Positions 16,522 through 25,833 of a stretch of DNA of 61,288 bases are shown piece by piece. Source of the stretch: Phytohabitans maris. Its GTDB lineage: Bacteria; Actinomycetota; Actinomycetes; Mycobacteriales; Micromonosporaceae. The notes beneath the pieces were generated by a model. It was not told where the DNA came from. It saw only the letters and a list, made by a program, of their open reading frames with translations, and did not search any database. The DNA is taken from positions 1 through 61,288 of the forward strand of contig NZ_JAVHUY010000060.1 in assembly GCF_031085175.1 (NCBI RefSeq), read 5' to 3'. Position 1 is the stretch's first letter, and each line of letters begins with the position of its first letter. The position numbers and the translations under genes are program-made.

Positions 16522-17126
16522 GCACTGAGGACGTTCCCCGGATGGTGCACGGCGGGTGGCGAGACACCGTGCGCAACGCCAGCGACCTGGCGCTGGTCGG
16601 CATCCTCGTCACGCTCGGCTCGCTCGGCGTCGTGACGGCCGGGGCGGCGGTGGCGGCCGCCAGCGCCGCGGTGCACGACTGGTCCGCGGACGAACGGTGG
16701 CCGGGGGCGCGGGTCACCCTCGGCCGCTTCGCCCGCGGGCTGCTCCCGGGCGTCCTGCCCGCGCTCGCGGCCACGGCCGGCGGGGCGCTGCTCGTGCTCA
16801 ACCTGGCCGCGATCACCCGTGGCGTGGTGCCCGGCGGGATCCTGCTCGCCGTACCCACGCTGCTCATCCTGATCGCGGCCGCGGGCCTGGCCGGCCTGAC
16901 GGTGGTCGAGGTGGGTCGGTCCGGTGGCGTGGGGTGGCGCGCCGCCGCGAAGGCGGCGCTGGCCGGCGGTCAGCGCCGGCCGGCCGCGGTGCTGGCGTGC
17001 GCCGGCGTGGTCGCGCTGGTCGCGGCGCTGGGCCTGATGATCATTCCGGTACTGGTACCGGTGCTCGCCGGCTACGCCATCTTCGCCATGCACGCGGTCG
17101 CCCGACGCCTCCCGCACGGTGCGTGA
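16518..17126 (+). CDS. DUF624/YesL-like membrane protein
   Basis: A 202-residue membrane protein with about five hydrophobic segments. The N-terminal pattern (NASDLALVGILVTLGSLGVV, then TAGAAVAAASAAVHDW) matches the layout of DUF624 (YesL) proteins, and the length fits. In Bacillus, yesL sits with a rhamnogalacturonan importer, so this is the same kind of neighbourhood. Function is unknown; an accessory role in transporter assembly or regulation is inferred only from position. It overlaps the MalG-type permease gene (ATGA). Confidence 0.65.
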   Translation: MSTEDVPRMVHGGWRDTVRNASDLALVGILVTLGSLGVVTAGAAVAAASAAVHDWSADERWPGARVTLGRFARGLLPGVLPALAATAGGALLVLNLAAITRGVVPGGILLAVPTLLILIAAAGLAGLTVVEVGRSGGVGWRAAAKAALAGGQRRPAAVLACAGVVALVAALGLMIIPVLVPVLAGYAIFAMHAVARRLPHGA

Positions 17127-17215
17127 CCAGGGCGTCCCTCCTCGTGAACGCCCTGGTCACAGCTCGTCCGTACGGCCCTCCCACCGGGTGGAAACGCGCC
17201 CTAAGGTCGATATCC

Positions 17216-18508
17216 GTGCGGATGACTATCGGGATGCGCGCGATCGGGTGCCTGGCCGCGGCGGCGCTGCTCGCCACGACCGGGTGCAGCGGTGACTCGG
17301 ACGACGCCGAGGCACAGGACCAGAAGGTCGAGATCAACGTCTTCTGGTGGGGCGGCGAGAAGCGGGCCGACCTGACCGAGCAGGCGCTCGCCCTCTACAC
17401 GGCCCGGCATCCCAACGTCACGTTCAAGACGCACTGGCAGGGCAACCAGGGTTACTACGACAACCTGGCCACCCAGGCCGCCGGGCCGGACGGGCCCGAT
17501 CTCTTCCAGATCGACGACAACTACCTGACCGAGTACGCCGAGCGAAACGTCACCCTCGACCTCACGCCGTACACGACGAGTGGGGCGCTCGACCTCGGCA
17601 AGCTCCCCGACAGCCTCGCCAAGTACGGGCAGGTCGGCGGCCGCCAGGTCGGCGTCGCGGGCGCGGAGAACACGCCGGCGATGGTCTACAACCGCACCCT
17701 CGTGCGCCAGCTCAACCTGCGCGAGCCGACGGTCGGCATGACGTACGAGCAGCTCTTCGACTGGGCCACGGAGATCACGCAGGCGACCGACGGCCGGGTG
17801 GCCGGCACGATGGACCCGTCGGCCGACTACAAGGCGCTCTGGCTGTGGCTGCGCGCGCAGGGCAAGGAGCTGTACGCGGGCAGCCAGATGGGCTTCACCG
17901 CCGCCGACCTGACCACGTGGTTCCAGATGTGGCAGACCGCGCGCGACAGCGGTGCCGCACCCGCCCCGGCTGTGATCAAGGAGGCCAACGGCGGCGACGT
18001 GACCAAGCAGCTCGTCGCGACCGGGCGGGCGGCGACGAGCTTCATGTGGTCCAACCAGCTGCCCGAGCTGCAGGGCACCACAAAGGACGAGCTGGCCCTC
18101 GTGTCGTACCCCGGCGACCCGAAGGGACAGTGGGCGCGCGCGTCGATGTACTGGTCGGCGTTCCGCGGTACGCGCCACCCCGAGGTGGTGGTCGACGTGA
18201 TGAACTTCCTGGTCAACGACCCCGAGGCCGGCAAGATCCTGGGAACCGAGCGCGGGCTGAGCCCCAACACCGACGTACGCAAGGTGGTCGGTGAGTCGCT
18301 GACCGACCCGACGGCCCGCGCCACCATCGACTTCGAAAACGCGATCACGCCCCGCTTCGGCGCCGCGCCCGCACCCCCACCGAAGGGGCACGCCAAGATC
18401 CGCTCACTCCTGACCACGGCCGCGGAGAGCGTGCAGCTCGGCAAGAAGTCACCCAAGCAGGCGGCCGAGGCGTTCCTCAGCGAAGCCAACGGCACGCTCG
18501 CGACGTGA
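17216..18508 (+). CDS. Second ABC sugar-binding lipoprotein, paralogue of 13250-14557
   Basis: A 430-residue family 1 solute-binding protein. The lipobox ends LLATTGC near residue 24. It is collinear with the first binding protein, with shared blocks such as DPSADYKA-WLWLR/WVWIR, YSGKQLGFTEADL/YAGSQMGFTAADL and NFLVND. GTG at 17216 is preferred (AAGG nine bases upstream); ATG at 17222 is an alternative. It sits 89 bases behind the DUF624-like gene, at the end of the same unit. It may serve the same permeases with a different oligouronide, or act as a sensor. Confidence 0.88.
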   Translation: MRMTIGMRAIGCLAAAALLATTGCSGDSDDAEAQDQKVEINVFWWGGEKRADLTEQALALYTARHPNVTFKTHWQGNQGYYDNLATQAAGPDGPDLFQIDDNYLTEYAERNVTLDLTPYTTSGALDLGKLPDSLAKYGQVGGRQVGVAGAENTPAMVYNRTLVRQLNLREPTVGMTYEQLFDWATEITQATDGRVAGTMDPSADYKALWLWLRAQGKELYAGSQMGFTAADLTTWFQMWQTARDSGAAPAPAVIKEANGGDVTKQLVATGRAATSFMWSNQLPELQGTTKDELALVSYPGDPKGQWARASMYWSAFRGTRHPEVVVDVMNFLVNDPEAGKILGTERGLSPNTDVRKVVGESLTDPTARATIDFENAITPRFGAAPAPPPKGHAKIRSLLTTAAESVQLGKKSPKQAAEAFLSEANGTLAT

Positions 18509-18557
18509 GCCGGGCTACCGCGACGTCCGCGGTGGCCCAGGAGCAGATCCAAAGCCG

Positions 18558-18602
18558 ATCTAGAACGTTTAGGGCTCTATATCCGCCATAAGCGTTCTAG
18601 AT
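18558..18602. terminator. 13-bp inverted repeat between convergent genes
   Basis: ATCTAGAACGTTT (18558-18570) and AAGCGTTCTAGAT (18590-18602) pair over 13 positions with a single G-U, around a 19-base loop. It lies between the end of the second binding protein (18508) and the end of the convergent Hsp70-like gene (18757). A bidirectional transcript end is the simplest reading. However, the AT-rich arms are unlike the GC hairpins elsewhere in this window. Confidence 0.45.
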
Positions 18603-18756
18603 TCACAACCATCGAGAGCAGGCGCCGCCTGCGGGACGGATATGCCAACCGCAGAGGCGCATCGTGGAGGCCGCCGCGTTGCTGTCCAAAGGGCCAGAAT
18701 GAGCGTGCGGACCACGACATCGTCTGAGACAAGGTGGCCGTGGACGCACAGAGCCT

Positions 18757-21390
18757 CTAGTCGCGGGCGAAGCGGGCGACCAGGAAGTCGGTGGTGCCGG
18801 CGCAGACGATGTACGTCCGGTTCCAGGAGCACGTGTCGGTCTTGACGTCCTTGAGCTGGCCCATCTCGATCACGTCCGTGGAGCCGACATGCAGGCCGGC
18901 GACGCTGTAGTCGTCGGCGTAGCTGGCGACCTCGTCGAAGAGGAGCAGGTTGCCGGCGTCGACCCGGCCGACCGCCCCGTCGCGCTTGAGGATCTCGTTG
19001 CCGTCCGGGTCGAAGATCCGGACGGGGTAGTCGCCGCTCGTGGCCTGTGCGACGACCTCCTCGCCGAAGTGGACGAGCACGCCGGCATCCGGCGCCGGTG
19101 CGCGCCAGAGCTGGCCACCCTTCTCCAGGTCGATCGCCACCACCTCGGTCGACTTGCTGTCTACGCCGGCCGAGTCGAGCAGGCACACCCGGGTCTCGCC
19201 GCACATCGCGAGGACGTCGAGCTGGCGGCTCTCCTCCGGCGCGGTGTAGAGGTTGACCGGCTCGCCCATGGTGTCGAGGTCGTAGGCGGAGAGCCGGTAT
19301 CCGCCCTCGTCCGTGGCCACCAGCAGCCGCCCGTTGTATGCCACGGCGTCGTCGCTCGGGTCCGCCACGTTGGTGCGCTTGCTCAGCTCGCGGTTGTTGC
19401 TCGCGTCGATCACGGTGGCCGAGCGGTCCGCGCCGATCAACACGAACCGCTGGTCGTCGTCGGTCCGCGGGGCGAAGGGGCGGCCGCTCACGCTCGCCGG
19501 GCCGGAGACGTCCTCGACGGTCTGCACCGGGTACACGGCCGTGCCGGTCAGCCCCTGCTCCTTGCCCGGGCTCGGGCGGTCCCAGCGGACTCCGCCGGTC
19601 TTCAGGTCGAGCCCGAGCACGCGCTGGTTACCCGTGTCGACCAGCACCAGCACGTCCTTGAACGGGTACACGGCGTCGTTGGGCCCGATCAGCCGGTGCC
19701 ACATCTGCTTTCCATTGGCCGGGTCGTGCACCGCCATGTCTCGCGTCTCGGTGCTCGAAATGCTGCTGCTCTGAAACGCGACCACCGCACCGGGCAGAGC
19801 GCTGATCCCGTCCCACCGATCGGAGACGCTCGTCGTCGGCACCCGCCACAGCTCCTTGGCCGTGGCAAGCTCGACGGCGACGATCGTCAGCGGCTGGCCG
19901 GTCTGCTCGTAGGCCAGGTAGCCCCGGTCGCCCACCACGTCGGTGTAGACGTAGTACGGCTGGCTGTCGGCGGAGGGGATCCGGTCCACCTCGGCCACCG
20001 GCTGAAAGTCGACCTCGTCGTTGCGCAGGAGCACCAGCGCCGCGGCGGCGACCACGCCGATGAGCGCGACCGCGGCGGCGGCCACCCACAGGACCGGTCG
20101 CCGGTAGAGCGGCCGCCGCGGCGGAGACGGTGGGGCCGGGGAGACCGACATCCCTGGTACGGCGGAGACGGGCGACCCGGAAGGCGACACCGGCACCGAC
20201 GACACCGGCAGCCCGGGCCCGCTGGTCGGCGTCGCGGTCATCTCCCGCGCGGCGGTGGCGCTGGAGACCGCCGGGACGCTCGCGACCGCCCGGGCCCTCG
20301 GTGCCGACAGCTCGGCGAGGGCGCCCTCGGCAACCGGCAGTTCGGGCTGCTCCAGGACGGTCGGCGCGATGCCGAGGTCGGCGTGGAGCATGCGGGCCAC
20401 CAGCGGTACCCGCGACGAGCCGCCGACGAGGAAGAGGCCGGCGAGCTGGCTCGGGGTGAGGCCGCAGGCCCCGATCACCGAGGCCGCCTCGTAGACGCCG
20501 CGCCGCAGCAGCGGGGTGACCAGCCGTTCCAGCTCCTCGCGGGTGAGGTGGACGGCCTGGTCGATGCCGGGCACCGGCACGGGCGCCGCGGAGGTGCGGG
20601 AGAGCATCTCCTTCGCCCCGCGTACGTCGTCCCAGAACTGCCGGCGGCTGCGCCACTGGCCGGCGGTGGCCGGGTGGGCGAGCGCCTGCCACGCCTGCGG
20701 GTGGGTCGGGGCGAGCACCCGGCCGAGGTGGTCGACGAGCGCAGCGTCGAGGTCCAGCCCGCCGAGCTCGGCCACGCCGCCCGAGCCGATGACGGCGAAG
20801 CCGGTCCCCTCGTTGCGGACGACCGCGATGTCGAGCGTGCCGCCGCCGAAGTCGAAGACCGCGAGCGAGGCACCCACCGGTACGGGCCGGCGCAGCACCT
20901 CGGCGAAGTAGCGCGCGGCGGCGACCGGCTCGGCCAGCAGCTTGGTGCCCGGGTCGCCGACCGGCGGCCAGCCGGCCCGGGCTATCGCCGCGGCGAGCAC
21001 CTCGCGCCGGCGCGAGCCCCAGGCGGCCGGGTGGGTCACCACGGCCGGCGGGAGGAAGCCGACCGCCTCGACCGCGGTCCGGGCGACCGCGCCGAGCACG
21101 GCGGCGAGCAGGTCGACCGTGGGCACCTCGCGCCCGCCGAGCAGCACGCTGGGCTCGTCGACCCGGCGCTTGGGGTTGGGCTCGAATCGGGACGGGTCGC
21201 CCTGGGCCAGCCGCTGGGCGTCCCGGCCGACGTGCAGCCCGGCGTCGTCGAGGAAGACGGCGGACGGCGTGATCGGCTGGCCGTCGAAGAGGAGGGGCCG
21301 GGTGCGGCCGTCGGGCCAGCGCAGGACGGCGACGGTGTTGGACGTGCCGACGTCGACGCCGAGCGCGTAACCGCCGTCCGGGCCTGCCAT
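18757..21390 (-). CDS. Hsp70-family ATPase fused to a membrane anchor and beta-propeller
   Basis: An 877-residue fusion. Residues ~1-345 are an actin/Hsp70-fold ATPase with phosphate-binding signatures (GVDVGTSNTVAVL, FDFGGGTLDIAVV and LFLVGGSSRVPLV). There is no normal Hsp70 substrate domain. Instead a Ser/Pro-rich linker leads to one membrane helix (~425-450, VLWVAAAAVALIGVVAAAALVLL), followed by a ~420-residue PQQ/WD40-like beta-propeller predicted to lie outside the membrane. The ATG at 21390 has GAGGAG 10 bases upstream. Such fusions recur in actinomycetes, and their job is unknown. An ATP-driven signal or structural link across the membrane is speculation. Confidence 0.85.
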   Translation of the reverse strand: MAGPDGGYALGVDVGTSNTVAVLRWPDGRTRPLLFDGQPITPSAVFLDDAGLHVGRDAQRLAQGDPSRFEPNPKRRVDEPSVLLGGREVPTVDLLAAVLGAVARTAVEAVGFLPPAVVTHPAAWGSRRREVLAAAIARAGWPPVGDPGTKLLAEPVAAARYFAEVLRRPVPVGASLAVFDFGGGTLDIAVVRNEGTGFAVIGSGGVAELGGLDLDAALVDHLGRVLAPTHPQAWQALAHPATAGQWRSRRQFWDDVRGAKEMLSRTSAAPVPVPGIDQAVHLTREELERLVTPLLRRGVYEAASVIGACGLTPSQLAGLFLVGGSSRVPLVARMLHADLGIAPTVLEQPELPVAEGALAELSAPRARAVASVPAVSSATAAREMTATPTSGPGLPVSSVPVSPSGSPVSAVPGMSVSPAPPSPPRRPLYRRPVLWVAAAAVALIGVVAAAALVLLRNDEVDFQPVAEVDRIPSADSQPYYVYTDVVGDRGYLAYEQTGQPLTIVAVELATAKELWRVPTTSVSDRWDGISALPGAVVAFQSSSISSTETRDMAVHDPANGKQMWHRLIGPNDAVYPFKDVLVLVDTGNQRVLGLDLKTGGVRWDRPSPGKEQGLTGTAVYPVQTVEDVSGPASVSGRPFAPRTDDDQRFVLIGADRSATVIDASNNRELSKRTNVADPSDDAVAYNGRLLVATDEGGYRLSAYDLDTMGEPVNLYTAPEESRQLDVLAMCGETRVCLLDSAGVDSKSTEVVAIDLEKGGQLWRAPAPDAGVLVHFGEEVVAQATSGDYPVRIFDPDGNEILKRDGAVGRVDAGNLLLFDEVASYADDYSVAGLHVGSTDVIEMGQLKDVKTDTCSWNRTYIVCAGTTDFLVARFARD

Positions 21391-21553
21391 CTCTGCCGCT
21401 CCTCACGGGGGTGAGGGGATCCCCGGCCAAGCATGTTACGGGGGCCGTGCAGCCTCCCCGCGCCTGCTGGGCCCGGGCCGGCATCAGCGCGACCTGCGGC
21501 GGCGACCTTGGCGGCCGTGTGGGACGGCCTCAGCCCGAGGTGCGGCGGTGGCC

Positions 21554-22666
21554 TCAGCCAGCCGTGCGGCGGCGGGTGATCTCGGCGAGGGTCACGGCGG
21601 CCGCGACGCTCGCGTTGAGCGACTCGACCGAGGAGGCCATCGGGATGCGGACCCGCAGGTCACAGGTCTCGCCGACGAGCCGGGACAGGCCGCGCCCCTC
21701 GGAGCCGACCACGACCACCACGGGGCCGGCGGCGACCTCCAGGTCGTACACGTCGGTCTCGCCGCCGGCGTCGAGGCCGACCACGACGAAGCCGGCCTGC
21801 TGGCAGGCCTTGACCGCCCGGGTCATGTTGGTCACCTGCGACACCGGCAGGCGCGCGGCGGCGCCCGCGCTGGTGCGCCACGCCGTCGCGGTCATGCCGG
21901 CGGCCCGCCGCTCGGGCAGAAACACGCCCTGCGCGCCGAACGCCGCCGCCGACCGGATGACCGCGCCGAGGTTGCGCGGGTCGGTCACCCCGTCGAGCGC
22001 GACCAGCAGCGGGGCCGCGGCCTCCGCGGAGGCGGCCAGCAGATCCTCGAACGGCTCGTACGAATACGGCGGGACCTGCAGCCCCACGCCCTGGTGCAGC
22101 ACGCCACCGGTCATCCGGTCGAGCTCGGCGCGGCTGATCTCCAGGATCGGGATGCCCCGGTCGGCGGCGGTGCGGACCAGCTCGTTGACCCGGTCGTCGA
22201 TGTCGATGCCGAGCGCCACGTAGAGCGCGGTGGCCGGCACGTCCGTGCGCAGCGCCTCGACCACGGGGTTGCGCCCGACGAGCAACTCCGGTGCGCCCTT
22301 GGCCGGTGTCGACTTGCGCCCCGGCGCGACCTTCGGACCGCCGCGACCGGTGGGAGCGGCGGCGCTCCGCTTGGTCGGCTTGACCCCCTTGGTGCCCCGA
22401 CCCCACGTCGTGTCCTTGGTACCCGGTACGCCGATCTTGGGGGCGCGCCCCTCCTCGGCGGCCGCGCGGCGCTCCTTGTCCTGCTTCCAGGCGGTGCGCT
22501 GGGGCAGCTTTTCCGTCCCCGAGTACGCCTTGTGCCACGGCCGCTCGTCGGCCGGGAGCGTGCGCCCCTTGCCGGCGAGCCCGGCCCGGTTCTTTCCGCC
22601 GGAGCCGCCGCTCGCGCCTTTCTTCGACGTGACCCGCCGGCCCCGCCGCTGTGAGTTACCGGCCAT
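21554..22666 (-). CDS. rlmB: 23S rRNA 2'-O-methyltransferase, RlmB/SpoU family
   Basis: A 370-residue SPOUT-class methyltransferase that methylates a ribose in 23S rRNA (G2251 in E. coli). A basic, low-complexity extension (~1-120) precedes the substrate-binding domain ([16 protein letters not shown]) and the knotted SAM domain ([51 protein letters not shown]). The ATG at 22666 overlaps the end of cysS by 11 bases, which is the common actinobacterial cysS-rlmB arrangement. Confidence 0.92.
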   Translation of the reverse strand: MAGNSQRRGRRVTSKKGASGGSGGKNRAGLAGKGRTLPADERPWHKAYSGTEKLPQRTAWKQDKERRAAAEEGRAPKIGVPGTKDTTWGRGTKGVKPTKRSAAAPTGRGGPKVAPGRKSTPAKGAPELLVGRNPVVEALRTDVPATALYVALGIDIDDRVNELVRTAADRGIPILEISRAELDRMTGGVLHQGVGLQVPPYSYEPFEDLLAASAEAAAPLLVALDGVTDPRNLGAVIRSAAAFGAQGVFLPERRAAGMTATAWRTSAGAAARLPVSQVTNMTRAVKACQQAGFVVVGLDAGGETDVYDLEVAAGPVVVVVGSEGRGLSRLVGETCDLRVRIPMASSVESLNASVAAAVTLAEITRRRTAG

Positions 22667-24068
22667 CGTCCACCGTCCATCGAGGCCCGGCGGGAGTGTC
22701 CTCCACGATGATCCCGGCCTGCTTGAGCTGGTCACGCACCGCGTCGGCGGCGGTCCAGTCCTTGCGCGCCCGGGCCTGGGCCCGCTGGTCGAGGGCGAGC
22801 GCGACAAGGGAGTCGACCACCTCCTTGAGGTGACCGCTGCCGCCACCGCCCCAGGCCGGGTCGAGCGGGTCGATGCCGAGCACGTCGAGCATCCCCCGGA
22901 CGCTCGACAGCGCGGCGCGGATCGCCGGCTCGTCGCTCGTGTCGAGCGCGGTGTTGCCGTCGTGGACCACCTCGCGCAGGCTCGCCAGCGCCGCGGAGGT
23001 ATTGAGATCGTCGTCCATCGCGGCCGTGAACGCGGTGGGCAACTCACCGGCGGGCACCGGGCCGACCCGGTCGACGGCCCGCTGGACGAAGCCCTCGATA
23101 CGCCGGAAGGCGACCGCCTTTTCCCGCAGGCTCTCGTCGGTGTAGTCGATCCGGGAACGGTAGTGCGCCTCGAGCATGTAGTAGCGCAGCTCGATCGGGC
23201 GGATGCCCATCGCGACCACGTGGTCGAGGTCGATGACGTTTCCCAGCGACTTGCTCATCTTGGCCTCGCCGAGGTTGAGCAGCGCGTGGTGCACCCAGTA
23301 GCGGGCGAACGGCAGGCCGGCCGCGCGGGACTGGGCGATCTCGTTTTCGTGGTGCGGAAACGTCAGGTCGAGCCCGCCGCCGTGGATGTCGAACTCGGGG
23401 CCGAGGTAGCGCCAGCACATCGCGGAGCACTCGATGTGCCAGCCGGGGCGGCCGCGACCCCACGGCGAGGGCCAGGTGGCGTCGGCCGGCTCGCCCGCCT
23501 TCTGCCCCTTCCAGAGCGCGAAGTCGTTGGGGCTGCGCTTGGCCCGCTCCGGTCCGTCGTCGGGGTGCTGCATCGCGTCGGGGTGCTGGCCGGAGAGCGC
23601 GCCGTACGCCGGGTAGGAGCGGACGTCGAAGTAGACGTCGCCGGAGCCGTCGCCCGCCACGTACGCATGGCCGGTGTCGATCAGCTTTTGGATCAGCTCC
23701 TGCATCTCGGGGACGTGCCCGGTGGCGCGCGGCTCGTAAGTCGGCGGGAGCACGTTGAGCGAGCGGTAGGCGGCGCCGAGGACGACCTCGTTCGCGTACG
23801 CGATGGACCAGAACGGCCGACCGTACTCGATCGACTTGGCGAGCACCTTGTCGTCGACGTCGGTGATGTTGCGAATGAAGGTCACCTCGTTGCCGGCGCG
23901 CAGCAGCCACCGGCGTAGCACGTCGTAGTTGACGCCGGAACGAAGGTGGCCGATGTGTGGCTCGGACTGCACGGTGAGGCCACACAGGTAGATCCCCACC
24001 CGGCCGGCCTCACGCGGGACGAAGTCCCGCACCGATCTGGTGGCGGTGTCATACAGGCGTAGCGTCAC
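22656..24068 (-). CDS. cysS: Cysteinyl-tRNA synthetase
   Basis: A 470-residue class I synthetase that charges tRNA-Cys. Visible signatures are [18 protein letters not shown] (HIGH), [15 protein letters not shown] with zinc-ligand Cys, [11 protein letters not shown] and AKMSKSLGN (KMSKS). The GTG at 24068 gives the standard N-terminus ([11 protein letters not shown]). No Shine-Dalgarno is evident, so the transcript may be leaderless. It is divergent from the IclR gene, 73 bases away. Confidence 0.95.
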   Translation of the reverse strand: MTLRLYDTATRSVRDFVPREAGRVGIYLCGLTVQSEPHIGHLRSGVNYDVLRRWLLRAGNEVTFIRNITDVDDKVLAKSIEYGRPFWSIAYANEVVLGAAYRSLNVLPPTYEPRATGHVPEMQELIQKLIDTGHAYVAGDGSGDVYFDVRSYPAYGALSGQHPDAMQHPDDGPERAKRSPNDFALWKGQKAGEPADATWPSPWGRGRPGWHIECSAMCWRYLGPEFDIHGGGLDLTFPHHENEIAQSRAAGLPFARYWVHHALLNLGEAKMSKSLGNVIDLDHVVAMGIRPIELRYYMLEAHYRSRIDYTDESLREKAVAFRRIEGFVQRAVDRVGPVPAGELPTAFTAAMDDDLNTSAALASLREVVHDGNTALDTSDEPAIRAALSSVRGMLDVLGIDPLDPAWGGGGSGHLKEVVDSLVALALDQRAQARARKDWTAADAVRDQLKQAGIIVEDTPAGPRWTVDDGR

Positions 24069-24141
24069 CGTACAAGGGTACCGGTCGCGCGAATCCCGTA
24101 CTCGTAGGCTCGGGGCGTGAGCGAGCGCAGCGAAGACGGCC

Positions 24142-24789
24142 GTGAGTGACGGTGGGCGCGGGCCGGAGACCGCGCAGACCCTCGACCGCGGGCTCCGGCT
24201 GCTCTTCCTCGTCGCCGACGCGCCCGGCGGGATGACCGTGACCGAGGCGGCGACCCGGCTCGGCGTGGGCCGCGCGGTCGTGTACCGGCTGGTCGGCGCG
24301 CTGGTCGAGCACGGCATGGTCCGCCGCGACGGGCGCGGGCGGCTGCGGCTCGGCGCCGGCCTGCTGCACCTGGCCAACAGGGCCCAGCCGCTGCTGGCCG
24401 ACGCCGCGCGGCCACCGCTGCGCCGGCTCGCGGAGTCCGTGGGAGCGACCGCCCACATGACGATCGCGGAGGGCGGCGAGGCGGTCGCGCTGGCGGTCGT
24501 GGAGCCGAGCTGGACCGCGTTCCACGTCGCGTACCGGACCGGGTCCCGGCACCCGCTCGACCGGGGCGCGGCCGGCCGGGCCATCCTCGCCGGGCGGCAG
24601 GGCGACGCGAGCGTGGTCACGACCTCCGGGGAGCTGCAGCCGGGCGCGTACGGGGTGGCGGTGCCGGTGCTGGGGCTGGAAGGGCTGGAGGCGAGCGTCG
24701 GGGTGGTCGCGCTGGGCCCGCTCGACCCCGAGGTGGTGGGGCCGCAGGTGGTCAGCGCCGCGGCGGCGGTGGCTCAGGCACTCGGCTGA
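24142..24789 (+). CDS. IclR-family transcriptional regulator (short form)
   Basis: A 215-residue regulator. Residues ~8-65 form the winged HTH (TLDRGLRLLFLVADAPGGMTVTEAATRLGVGRAVVYRLVGALVEHGMV). The C-terminal effector domain is about 40 residues shorter than in typical IclR proteins (~250), but keeps LAESVGATAHMTIAEGGEAVALAV and the DRGAAGRAIL segment. The GTG at 24142 is the first start that gives an IclR N-terminus. Ligand and targets are unknown. Confidence 0.8.
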   Translation: MSDGGRGPETAQTLDRGLRLLFLVADAPGGMTVTEAATRLGVGRAVVYRLVGALVEHGMVRRDGRGRLRLGAGLLHLANRAQPLLADAARPPLRRLAESVGATAHMTIAEGGEAVALAVVEPSWTAFHVAYRTGSRHPLDRGAAGRAILAGRQGDASVVTTSGELQPGAYGVAVPVLGLEGLEASVGVVALGPLDPEVVGPQVVSAAAAVAQALG

Positions 24790-24827
24790 GGCGGCGCATG
24801 ATACCGGCCTTCGCGAGGGCCGTGGAG

Positions 24828-24871
24828 TTGTCCACAGGCCACTGTGGATCAACGGGCCGCCGTTGTCCACA
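24828..24871. promoter_or_regulatory. Cluster of actinobacterial DnaA-box-like sites
   Basis: TTGTCCACA, the preferred DnaA box of high-GC actinobacteria, occurs exactly at 24828-24836 and 24863-24871. An opposite-strand near match (TGTGGATCA) lies at 24843-24851. All three fall within 44 bases of the 123-bp gap upstream of the DUF559-like gene. It is too small for oriC. DnaA titration or DnaA-linked regulation, or a vestigial repeat, are possible. Confidence 0.5.
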
Positions 24872-24912
24872 GGGGGTACTGATCAGGCGTACGGATCGCG
24901 ACGCTTTTGCGC

Positions 24913-25833
24913 ATGGCACTTACATCCCAGCGGCCGTCACCGTTGCAGTGGCAGGTGTTTCGGGGCAGTGACGCGGTCCGGCGCGACCTCGTCTCCACCA
25001 ACCAGTTGCGGAGCACCGCCTGGGTGCGGGTGCGCCACGACGTCTACGCCGACTCCCGGATCCGGCTCGACCACACCCTCGCGTGCCGTGCGACCGCGCT
25101 GCGATTGCCGGTGACCGCGGTCTTCGCCGGCCCCTCCGCCGCGTTCCTGCACGGTGTGGAGCACGCCGCCAGCTACAACGACGACGTCCACGTCATCCTC
25201 CCGCCCGACCTGCGCCTCCGTTCCCAGCACGGGCTGCGGATCCACGGCATCGACATCGACGCCGACGAGATGGAGGCACGCGACGGGCTGCGCCGCACCA
25301 CCCCCGCTCGTACGGCGTGGGATGTGGCCTGCTGGCTCGAGCTGACCCAGGCCGTGTCGATCATCGACCGGCTGCTGCGGCGTGGCCAGGTCGCCCGGGC
25401 CGACCTCGGCGAGGTGGTCGAGCGCCACGCCAACCATCTCACCCGGAGCCGGGCGCTGCGGGTCTTCGACCTGACCGACCCGCGGTCCCGGTCCGCCGCC
25501 GAGTCCAGCCTGCGCATCAGGATCGTCACCGCCGGCCTCCCCCGCCCGGTCGCCCGCCACCCGATCGAGCTGGCCACCGGCCGGGTGCTCCACCCGGAGC
25601 TGGTGTGGCCGGAGCTCCAGGTGGCCGTCGAGATCGAGGGCCCGTGCGCCGGTGGCCGGTCCCGCTGCCTCGACGACGTCGACCCCGAGCTGATGCAGCG
25701 CTACAGCCGCGGGCAGCTGACCGCGGCCGGCTGGACCGTGCTGCCGGTGACGCTGCGGCAGATGCGCCACGGCTTCACCGACTTCGTCACCGCGCTGCGC
25801 GTTGCCCTTCTGGATCGGGGGTGGCAGCCGTGA
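24913..25833 (+). CDS. AbiEi-like/DUF559-like protein (possible degenerate endonuclease fold)
   Basis: A 306-residue protein of a type common in actinomycetes. The N-terminus resembles AbiEi-type antitoxin domains (RRDLVSTNQLRSTAWVRVRHDVYAD). The C-terminus (~200-300) resembles the Vsr/DUF559 nuclease fold: AESSLRIRIV, LHPELVWPELQVAVEIEG, and a final LTAAGWTVLPVTLRQM. Where DUF559 proteins usually have an Asp before the LAWP-like strand, a Glu is seen (HPELVWPE), so activity is uncertain. No partner toxin gene is adjacent. The 3' end overlaps the convergent HAD gene by 47 bases. Confidence 0.65.
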   Translation: MALTSQRPSPLQWQVFRGSDAVRRDLVSTNQLRSTAWVRVRHDVYADSRIRLDHTLACRATALRLPVTAVFAGPSAAFLHGVEHAASYNDDVHVILPPDLRLRSQHGLRIHGIDIDADEMEARDGLRRTTPARTAWDVACWLELTQAVSIIDRLLRRGQVARADLGEVVERHANHLTRSRALRVFDLTDPRSRSAAESSLRIRIVTAGLPRPVARHPIELATGRVLHPELVWPELQVAVEIEGPCAGGRSRCLDDVDPELMQRYSRGQLTAAGWTVLPVTLRQMRHGFTDFVTALRVALLDRGWQP

